From positions 1 through 7,847 of the forward strand of contig DASXSR010000215.1 of assembly GCA_036505875.1 (NCBI GenBank): a stretch of DNA of 7,847 nucleotides, given 5' to 3'. Below are positions 1 through 5,003 of the stretch, in pieces. Position numbers and translations under genes: made by a program. The notes below the pieces were generated by a model, which searched no databases, had not been told where the DNA came from, and worked only from the letters and a program-made list of their open reading frames with translations. How positions within the stretch are numbered: the first letter of the stretch is position 1; each line of letters opens with the position of its first letter. The stretch is from Onstottus_A sp036505875 (GTDB taxonomy: Bacteria > Acidobacteriota > Blastocatellia > UBA7656).

Positions 1-125
1 GGGTGCTGATCGGAAAAGGCGGCTTGTGGGGCAACGTGATACGCATCGGCCCGCCGCTGATCGCTACGAAGTCGGACATCGACGAACTTGTGGCGGCACT
101 TGATGGAGCGTTCGGCACTCCGTGA
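1..125 (+). CDS. Class III aminotransferase, C-terminal end only (partial)
   Basis: Only the last 40 codons are present; the first whole codon is at 3 and the stop is TGA at 123-125. The peptide begins VLIGKGGLWGNVIRIGPPL and ends in a short acidic helix (DIDELVAALDGAF). The G-K-G-G-L-x-G-N-x-x-R-I-x-P-P-L pattern is the typical C-terminal strand and loop of class III PLP-dependent aminotransferases, the group that includes 4-aminobutyrate, beta-alanine and alanine-glyoxylate transaminases. The PLP lysine and the substrate-specificity residues lie outside the window, so the substrate cannot be named. The gene converges on the minus-strand operon, leaving about 40 bases between the two stop codons. 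No convincing terminator is visible there. The family call is fairly safe; the exact enzyme is not determinable. Confidence 0.75.
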   Translation, partial: VLIGKGGLWGNVIRIGPPLIATKSDIDELVAALDGAFGTP

Positions 126-165
126 GATAGCTCTTTGTGAGCGTCGCTTGGAGTTATCGTTCAAA

Positions 166-663
166 CTACTCTAGGAAGTGCTCCGCGTACTCCTCCGACC
201 TCGGACTTAGATTGTTACTCATAATCGCTCTTGCGCAGGAGTTCCATCGCAGGATCGCGTCGTCGTTTCCAGCTGGGCGAATCGCTTCGGCTTTCTCGAA
301 CCATTCCATTGCCTCGCGAAACCAGTCGTATGCAGCGTGGTGAGCGCCCGGCGAGCCTTTTGCCAATCTCGCTTTCGCTCGGCGCTCCCAAACTATTCCC
401 GTGTAGTAAGCCCGCTCGTACTCGTCGCTCAGCCGCGCTAGCACTTCTTGAATCTGAGTGTCGCCAATCGAATAGCCCTTCGCTAAACGATCTGTCATCG
501 CCAGCAGCAGCGTGACCAGAGCTTGCTGATTCTCAGGCTCGATTCGCAGCACGTCGAGGCAAATGCTCTCTGCGGCGCCGGGCTCATTAAGCAGCCGGTA
601 GCGCATCGCTTTGTCGAGCGCCGCGGGGATCGCGTCCTTGTGAAGCGGTTTGAGTTCGAACAT
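166..663 (-). CDS. Small TPR-like protein encoded at the end of the sdh operon
   Basis: A 165-residue, probably cytoplasmic protein with no signal peptide and no membrane segment. It is mostly helical. Residues about 15-50 (ALDKAMRYRLLNEPGAAES onwards to IEPENQQAL) look like one tetratricopeptide unit, with the helix-turn-helix and the IEP-N end typical of TPRs. Residues about 86-147 (YYTGIVWERRAKARLAKG, then a helix ending KAEAIRPAGND) resemble a second, divergent pair. No catalytic motif is seen, so a scaffold or protein-binding role is the reasonable inference. I chose the ATG at 663 because AAGGAG lies 6 bases upstream. An in-frame ATG at 705 would overlap the preceding gene and has no such site. 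The start lies 23 bases after the stop of the thioredoxin-like gene, so it is very likely the last gene of the sdhCAB transcript. I do not recognise a named family. Confidence 0.75.
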   Translation of the reverse strand: MFELKPLHKDAIPAALDKAMRYRLLNEPGAAESICLDVLRIEPENQQALVTLLLAMTDRLAKGYSIGDTQIQEVLARLSDEYERAYYTGIVWERRAKARLAKGSPGAHHAAYDWFREAMEWFEKAEAIRPAGNDDAILRWNSCARAIMSNNLSPRSEEYAEHFLE

Positions 664-669
664 CACGGG

Positions 670-675
670 CTCCTT
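670..675 (-). promoter_or_regulatory. Ribosome binding site that fixes the TPR-protein start
   Basis: On the minus strand this reads AAGGAG, followed by 6 bases and the ATG at 663. It lies in the short gap after the stop codon of the thioredoxin-like gene. It favours 663 over the in-frame upstream ATG at 705. Confidence 0.75.
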
Positions 676-686
676 GACGGACGGTT

Positions 687-1175
687 CTATTTGTTCACGG
701 CCCATTTTCTCAAGAAGTCGAACATCTTTCCCAGGTTGTAACTTCTTCCTTCTTCCAGCTCGCTCGTGTCTTGTGAGCGCAGCAGATTTCCTTTTGCATC
801 GAGCACGAAGAGGTGGGGGAAACCGGGAATTTTGGGATAGCGTGAGAGTAACGTCTGGTTCTCGTTCTCTCGACTAAAGTTGATCTTTACCATCACAAAG
901 TTCTGCTCCCTGTATTCAAGAAGTGATGGGTTTTGCTCAAAGAACCTGTCAAGGATGTGACACCAAGAACACCACTCACCACCCACATCAACCAGGACGC
1001 GTTTTCCAGCGCGCTGCGCCTCAAGCACGGCTTTTTGGATGTCTGACGCGGCGTCTCTTTTTGGATCGTAAATAGTTACTGGCACATACTTTGAGCGTGA
1101 TGTTTCTTGTCCTTGAGAATTAACGGAAATAAGGAAGATCACGACGCAGAATATGAGTGTGCTAAATTGTCTCAT
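687..1175 (-). CDS. Exported thioredoxin-family protein in the sdh operon
   Basis: A 162-residue protein with an N-terminal signal peptide: M-R, then a hydrophobic core at about residues 6-18 (TLIFCVVIFLISV), with cleavage probably near residues 20-24. No lipobox is evident, since F precedes C10. The mature part is a single thioredoxin fold. Strand KRVLVDVGGEWCSWC leads to the redox motif C69-S-W-C72 followed by H73, then FVMVKINF, then the cis-proline loop PGFP (P120) and strand HLFVLDAKGN. This matches the thioredoxin_7/DsbD-gamma-like group, which usually acts as a periplasmic thiol-disulfide reductase or assembly factor. ATG at 1175 is preceded by GAGGAGG with 5-base spacing. The gene starts 27 bases after sdhB stops, so it should be co-transcribed with it. 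A role in keeping cysteines of the SDH membrane subunit reduced, or in cluster assembly, is attractive but is inference only. Confidence 0.9.
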   Translation of the reverse strand: MRQFSTLIFCVVIFLISVNSQGQETSRSKYVPVTIYDPKRDAASDIQKAVLEAQRAGKRVLVDVGGEWCSWCHILDRFFEQNPSLLEYREQNFVMVKINFSRENENQTLLSRYPKIPGFPHLFVLDAKGNLLRSQDTSELEEGRSYNLGKMFDFLRKWAVNK

Positions 1176-1202
1176 AACTACCTCCTCAATCGGATGTACA
1201 CG

Positions 1203-1952
1203 CTACGAACTCCGTCGTCGAAAAAGTTGCACAAGCCTGGATAGCGGGTCGTAAAACTTCCCGACCACGCGCTCTTTCAACGGGATGATCGCGTTGTCGG
1301 TTATCGTGATGCTCTCAGGACAAACCTTGGTGCAGCACTTGGTGATGTTGCAAAACCCGATGCCATCGCTGACCCTCAGGTCTTCAAGCCGATCCTCAGT
1401 GTCCAACGGGTGCATCTCCAAAGCGGCAACGTAAACCAGAAAGCGCGGCCCGATGAAATTCTGATGCAGGTTGTGCTCGCGCAGCACGTGACATACATCC
1501 TGACACAGGTAGCACTCAATGCACTTGCGAAACTCCTGAACTCGATCGATGTCTTGCTGCTTCATGCGCCACGTGCCATCCGCAACGTCGGGCGGACGCG
1601 GCTTGAACTTCTTGATTCGCTTCTTCACTTCATAATTCCACGACACATCTGAGATCAGGTCTTTGACGTGAGGGAAAGCTTTCATCGGTTCGACTGTAAC
1701 CGGCTTATCAAGGGGAACCTGGCTGAGTCGAGTCATGCACATCAGCTTCGGCGTGCCATTCACCTCCGCCGAGCAAGAACCGCACTTGCCAGCCTTGCAG
1801 TTCCAACGCAAGGCGAGGTCGTTAGCCAGATCAGCCTGAATTCGGCGGACTGCGTCAAGCACAACCATCCCCGGCGCAGTTTCGATGGTGTATTCGACGA
1901 ACTGACCTTCGCCCGCTGTGCCGCGCCAGACTCTGAACGTGGCTTCGCCCAT
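1203..1952 (-). CDS. sdhB: Succinate dehydrogenase iron-sulfur subunit SdhB (Sdh1/type F-like)
   Basis: A 249-residue subunit that carries electrons from the SdhA flavin to the membrane subunit. Residues 1-100 form the plant-type ferredoxin domain with [2Fe-2S] ligands C52, C57, C60 and C72 (RWNCKAGKCGSCSAEVNG). The C-terminal domain carries C144-IE-C147-YL-C150-QDV-C154 and C201-NITK-C206-C207-TKV-C211-P. By spacing with E. coli SdhB, C144, C147, C150 and C211 should hold [4Fe-4S], and C154, C201 and C207 should hold [3Fe-4S]. C206 is an extra cysteine, and H follows C154 where classical enzymes have proline. Recalled motifs such as RWNCKAGKCGSCSAE, EFRKCIEC, CNITKCC and ITDNA-IP-KERV match mycobacterial Sdh1 SdhB (Rv0247c type). 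The ATG at 1952 shares its A with the sdhA stop (TGATG), and GAGGAG lies 8 bases upstream. A TTG at 1955 is a possible but less likely start. Confidence 0.95.
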   Translation of the reverse strand: MGEATFRVWRGTAGEGQFVEYTIETAPGMVVLDAVRRIQADLANDLALRWNCKAGKCGSCSAEVNGTPKLMCMTRLSQVPLDKPVTVEPMKAFPHVKDLISDVSWNYEVKKRIKKFKPRPPDVADGTWRMKQQDIDRVQEFRKCIECYLCQDVCHVLREHNLHQNFIGPRFLVYVAALEMHPLDTEDRLEDLRVSDGIGFCNITKCCTKVCPESITITDNAIIPLKERVVGKFYDPLSRLVQLFRRRSS

Positions 1953-3772
1953 CAACCCATCTCCTCGATTATTTGTTTTAGCTCCTGTGGCATTTCCCGG
2001 ATCGGCTCACGTAAGACCTTCATTGAGCCATCAGCGTCCTTCTTGACCGCGATGTTGACCTTTCCAAAAGCAGGGTCCTTGTCTGGATAATCATCGCGAA
2101 ACTGAGCACCGCGACTTTCCTTTCGCTCGATCGCCGAACGAGTGACCGCTTCCGAAACGGTGAGCAGATTGGAAAGGTCCAGCGCCGTATGCCAGCCGGG
2201 GTTGTACTCGCGATTTCCCGAGACTGCGACGCTCGAAGCTCGCTTCCAAAGCTGCTCGATTCCTTCAAGCGCGCGCTGCATTTCGTCTTCTGCTCTGACG
2301 ATGCCGACCAATTCCTGCATCATCTCTTGAAGCTCGAGTTGAATTTTGTAAGGTCCTTCGGTGCTCACGTTTGCCGCGCGTTCGAACGGTTCGAGTGCGC
2401 GTCGTGCTGCCGCTTCCGCTTGCTGGTGGTCGATCTGACCTTGAGAGTGATCGCGAGCAAACCTTGCGGCATACTCGCCGGCGCGTTTGCCGAACACAAG
2501 CAAGTCTGAAAGCGAGTTTCCGCCGAGCCTATTCGCGCCATTTATTCCTGCCGCGCACTCGCCGGCCGCAAACAGCCCGGACACGGCTGACATCTGGGTG
2601 TCTGAGTCGACACGAATCCCACCCATTATGTAATGGGTTGTCGGTCCGACTTCCATCGGCTGCTGAGTGATGTCGATGTCGGCGAGCTGTTTGAACTGAT
2701 GGTACATGCTCGGGAGCTTGCGCTTTATGTGCTCCTCTGCATTTGAAAGCTTCTGCCGAATCCACGAAATGTCGAGGTAGACGCCGCCGTGCGGACTGCC
2801 ACGACCTTCTTTCACCTCGCGCACGATGCAGCGCGCCACGTGATCGCGAGTCAAAAGCTCCGGCGGACGCCGAGCGTTCTTGTCGCCTTGAGTGTAGCGC
2901 CAACCTTCTTCTTCGTTGTCGGCGGTTTGGGTCCGATAGTTTTCGGGAATATCGTCGAACATGAAGCGCTTGCGCATGCTGTTAAGCAAGACGCCGCCTT
3001 CGCCGCGAACGCCTTCGGTAACCAGGATGCCCTCAACGCTGGGAGGCCAAACCATGCCCGTAGGGTGAAACTGCACGAATTCCATATCGATCAATTCAGC
3101 GCCGGCGTGATAAGCGAGCGCGTGGCCGTCGCCGGTGTATTCCCAACTGTTGCTTGTGATCCGATAAGCGCGGCCTATGCCACCGGTGGCTAGCACGATC
3201 GCTTTCGCTTTAAAGAGTCTGAAGCGCCCGCGCTCGCGATCATAGCCGAATGCGCCGACAACGCGATCTCCGTCTTTGAGTAAAGTCAGGATCGTGCATT
3301 CCATGTGCACGTCGATGCCTTGATGAACGCCGTGGTCCTGAAGCGTTCGAATCATCTCAAGGCCGGTGCGATCGCCGACGTGCGCAAGACGTGGATACTT
3401 ATGCCCGCCGAAGTTGCGCTGAAGTATTCGTCCGTCGTCGGTGCGATCGAACACGGCGCCCCATGCTTCAAGCTCCCGAACGCGGGAGGGAGCTTCCTTG
3501 GCGTGCAGCTCGGCCATTCGCCAGTTGTTGACGTATTGCCCTCCGCGCATCGTGTCGGAGAAATGGACTTTCCAGTTATCGCGTTCGTCCACGTTGGCGA
3601 GCGCGGCTGCGATACCGCCTTCGGCCATCACGGTGTGAGCTTTGCCGAGCAGCGACTTGCACACGAGCCCGACGGACACTCCCGACGCCGAAGCTTCGAT
3701 GGCCGCACGCAATCCGGCGCCGCCTGCTCCAATCACCAACACGTCGTGCTCGAATGTCTGGTATTCGGCCAT
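1952..3772 (-). CDS. sdhA: Succinate dehydrogenase flavoprotein subunit SdhA
   Basis: A 606-residue catalytic subunit that oxidises succinate to fumarate with covalently bound FAD, or does the reverse. The N-terminal Rossmann motif is VLVIGAGGAGLRAAIEA (11-27). H46 in KAHTVMAEGG is the expected site of the histidyl-FAD bond. The capping and active-site elements are complete: FHPTG with H236, TEGVRGEGG with the catalytic arginine R256, LLTRDHVAR (R309), TTHYIMGG with H380, and NGANRLGGNSLSDLLVFG with R415. The C-terminal helical domain (about 450-606) is also full length. A longer reading frame back to 3859 exists, but its extra 29 residues overlap sdhC and precede the true start of the fold. 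I use ATG at 3772, which overlaps the sdhC stop as TGATG and has GGAGA 8 bases upstream. It sits between sdhC and sdhB and is translationally coupled to both. Sequence alone does not settle direction (succinate oxidation or fumarate reduction). The company of an Sdh1-type SdhB favours oxidation. Confidence 0.96.
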   Translation of the reverse strand: MAEYQTFEHDVLVIGAGGAGLRAAIEASASGVSVGLVCKSLLGKAHTVMAEGGIAAALANVDERDNWKVHFSDTMRGGQYVNNWRMAELHAKEAPSRVRELEAWGAVFDRTDDGRILQRNFGGHKYPRLAHVGDRTGLEMIRTLQDHGVHQGIDVHMECTILTLLKDGDRVVGAFGYDRERGRFRLFKAKAIVLATGGIGRAYRITSNSWEYTGDGHALAYHAGAELIDMEFVQFHPTGMVWPPSVEGILVTEGVRGEGGVLLNSMRKRFMFDDIPENYRTQTADNEEEGWRYTQGDKNARRPPELLTRDHVARCIVREVKEGRGSPHGGVYLDISWIRQKLSNAEEHIKRKLPSMYHQFKQLADIDITQQPMEVGPTTHYIMGGIRVDSDTQMSAVSGLFAAGECAAGINGANRLGGNSLSDLLVFGKRAGEYAARFARDHSQGQIDHQQAEAAARRALEPFERAANVSTEGPYKIQLELQEMMQELVGIVRAEDEMQRALEGIEQLWKRASSVAVSGNREYNPGWHTALDLSNLLTVSEAVTRSAIERKESRGAQFRDDYPDKDPAFGKVNIAVKKDADGSMKVLREPIREMPQELKQIIEEMG

Positions 3773-4572
3773 CAAAAAATTCTCCGGTCTGACCAGATGC
3801 CCATCGAACAAAGCCGAACGTAGATGTCCGAGAACGCGACCCAGAACAAACTCATCCACGCCCAGAGCATATGGCGGCGATTAAGGCAGCTTACGCAACT
3901 GTAAGCTCTCTGGCGGATCGGGATCTTCGAGAGCTGATCGCAGCCTCCGCCAACCAGGTGCCGAAGCGAATGACAACTGAACGTGTATCCGCCGAGCAAG
4001 ATGGCGTTGATCGTCAGGATGATCGTGCCGAAACCGATACCAAAGGAGACTTGCCCGGCCGCGTTCGTGAACCACATCGCCTTCCACGCGTCGTGCGCGA
4101 GAATCACGATGAACACCAGCGCGAGATAGAGAAAGTACCTGTGTACGTTTTGGAGGATCAGTGGAAACGAACGCTCGCCTCGGTAATGCTTACGCGGCTC
4201 GCCCACGGCGCACGAAGGAGGGTCAGCCCAGAACGATTTGTAATAAGCGCCGCGATAGTAATAGCAAGTCAATCGAAACCCGCCCGGCGCCCACAAGATG
4301 AGCAGCGCGGGCGAGAACAGAAGCCAACCTGGCCACCAGCCGGGCTTTGCTCCAAACCAACTGTGAGCTGGATCGCCGAACAGCTCAGGTGAATAAAAGG
4401 GCGAAAGGTATGGACCGAACCTGTAGTGGGCGCCTTGAAACGCGGCCCAGGTCGAGTATACGACGAACGCGGACAAGCCCAGAAAGATTAGCAGCGGCTG
4501 AAGCCACCACGAGCCTGTGCGCGTGGTGCTGCCGAAACCGGATCGTTTCAACGAAATGTTTGCTGAAGCCAT
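3772..4572 (-). CDS. sdhC: Succinate dehydrogenase membrane anchor SdhC, Sdh1/type F-like, possible Rieske-cluster subunit
   Basis: A 266-residue integral membrane protein with about five hydrophobic helices: roughly residues 24-45, 82-103, 145-163, 174-198 and 234-255. It is much longer than the classical SdhC and SdhD subunits (about 115-130 residues each), and no second anchor gene is present, so it should replace both. Candidate metal ligands cluster after helix 4 and before helix 5: C200-H201-SLR-H205-LVGGG-C211, then C226-VS-C229 and H234. H144 and H160 lie in or beside helix 3, and C103 follows helix 2. In mycobacterial Sdh1, known from cryo-EM, the single SdhC holds a Rieske-type [2Fe-2S] cluster bound by two Cys and two His. 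The residues here could do this, but I cannot say which four. ATG at 4572 is the only plausible in-frame start; an AGGAGG lies unusually far upstream (15 bases). It is the first gene of the operon. Confidence 0.88.
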   Translation of the reverse strand: MASANISLKRSGFGSTTRTGSWWLQPLLIFLGLSAFVVYSTWAAFQGAHYRFGPYLSPFYSPELFGDPAHSWFGAKPGWWPGWLLFSPALLILWAPGGFRLTCYYYRGAYYKSFWADPPSCAVGEPRKHYRGERSFPLILQNVHRYFLYLALVFIVILAHDAWKAMWFTNAAGQVSFGIGFGTIILTINAILLGGYTFSCHSLRHLVGGGCDQLSKIPIRQRAYSCVSCLNRRHMLWAWMSLFWVAFSDIYVRLCSMGIWSDRRIF

Positions 4573-4587
4573 AGCGCGGTATGATTC

Positions 4588-4593
4588 CCTCCT
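4588..4593 (-). promoter_or_regulatory. Strong but distant Shine-Dalgarno sequence of sdhC
   Basis: The minus strand reads AGGAGG here, but 15 bases separate it from the sdhC ATG at 4572, against the usual 5-9. No ATG, GTG or TTG lies in the sdhC frame between them. Either spacing is relaxed, the intervening bases fold, or sdhC is deliberately initiated weakly. Confidence 0.4.
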
Positions 4594-4737
4594 GGGCGAG
4601 AGTTACGACACACAAGCGCAAGCGTCGCCGGGCATTTGTCAGTTGAGTAATGAATGATTCCGTCAAGATGATCAGTGAAACGGAACCTCCCTGAGCTATA
4701 GCCAGAAGCTGCGGAGATTGTCGGCGAGCAAAGCCCG

Positions 4738-4789
4738 GTTGTTGACATGCCGCAACGTTTACCATACCGCTTAATTTGGAGTCAACAAC
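4738..4789. repeat. 9-base perfect inverted repeat overlapping a candidate sdh promoter
   Basis: GTTGTTGAC at 4738-4746 and its exact reverse complement GTCAACAAC at 4781-4789 lie 34 bases apart. Each arm contains a TTGAC core resembling a -35 hexamer, and the two point toward each other. On the minus strand TTGTTG (4788-4783), a 16-base spacer and TATGGT (4766-4761) form a weak possible promoter for sdhC. The arms could equally be an operator pair for a dimeric regulator. The repeat is seen; both roles are inference. Confidence 0.35.
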
Positions 4790-4800
4790 AACCGTCCTGC

Positions 4801-4877
4801 AGGAGTTCGCGGCACGAACCGCTCCCAGCGGGCAAAAGAGCCCGATAGCGGCAAGGGTTTGCGGAGCCGCGAGTTTC
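4801..4877. other. Strongly foldable GC-rich element, possible structured RNA or interspersed palindromic repeat
   Basis: Several nested complementary segments lie within 77 bases. TCGCGGC (4807-4813) pairs exactly with GCCGCGA (4866-4872) and can be lengthened with G-U pairs. Inside it, CCGCT (4819-4823) pairs with AGCGG at either 4827-4831 or 4847-4851. CGGGC (4829-4833) pairs with GCCCG (4840-4844) around the loop AAAAGA. An alternative hairpin is GTTCG (4805-4809) with CGAAC (4815-4819). The competing pairings resemble a switchable leader or a REP-type palindromic unit. No run of T follows on either strand, so it is not a standard intrinsic terminator. I recognise no known riboswitch class. 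Confidence 0.4.
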
Positions 4878-4901
4878 CTCAGATCTCTGCTGGCCGGCGG
4901 C

Positions 4902-4967
4902 TCATACTGGTTAACAAACGGCAGGGCATCTGCTGATGGCTTTCTGGGTATTTAATTGCCAGTATGA
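4902..4967. repeat. 9-base perfect inverted repeat upstream of the plus-strand gene
   Basis: TCATACTGG (4902-4910) and its exact reverse complement CCAGTATGA (4959-4967) enclose 48 bases. That interval holds a small hairpin, CATC-TGCT-GATG (4927-4938). In RNA this would give a long-range stem ending about 36 bases before the ATG at 5004. It could be a leader structure, a regulator site or the ends of a small repeat unit; nothing decides between these. Confidence 0.35.
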
Positions 4968-5003
4968 CCAAGACTACTTGAGTTTTCGCCTGGGTCGGTG
5001 TAA

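Larger units (their letters stand above)
4573..5003. other. Divergent intergenic region between sdhC and the TPR membrane gene
   Basis: About 430 bases without a supported gene. Open frames that run into it from sdhC's side, on the minus strand up to 4765, are out of frame with sdhC and have no family features. It must carry the promoters of both the leftward sdh operon and the rightward gene. It also holds the sdhC ribosome binding site, two 9-base inverted repeats (4738-4789 and 4902-4967) and a strongly foldable GC-rich block (4801-4877). No clear high-scoring sigma-70 promoter pair is visible in either direction. Confidence 0.8.

Noticed and set aside
130..142. GCTC-TTTGT-GAGC hairpin between the convergent genes, as a terminator
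   Set aside because: The stem is only four base pairs and has no following T run on either strand.
664..705. Longer start of the small TPR protein at 705
   Set aside because: It overlaps the thioredoxin-like gene and lacks the AAGGAG that sits 6 bases before the ATG at 663.
3773..3859. 29-residue N-terminal extension of SdhA
   Set aside because: It overlaps the sdhC coding end, has no flavoprotein-like sequence, and the ATG at 3772 has a proper ribosome site and TGATG overlap.
3305..4392. Plus-strand open frames at 3305-3823 and 3871-4392 (172 and 173 residues)
   Set aside because: They lie opposite sdhA and sdhC, show no family motifs, and are explained by the GC-rich codon use of the real genes.
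4385..4765. Minus-strand 126-residue frame overlapping the sdhC start
   Set aside because: It is out of frame with sdhC, overlaps its coding part, and has low-complexity Arg/Leu-rich sequence without motifs or a ribosome site.
4829..4844. CGGGC-AAAAGA-GCCCG as an intrinsic terminator
   Set aside because: It has no U-tract on either side and lies between divergent genes, where no terminator is required.
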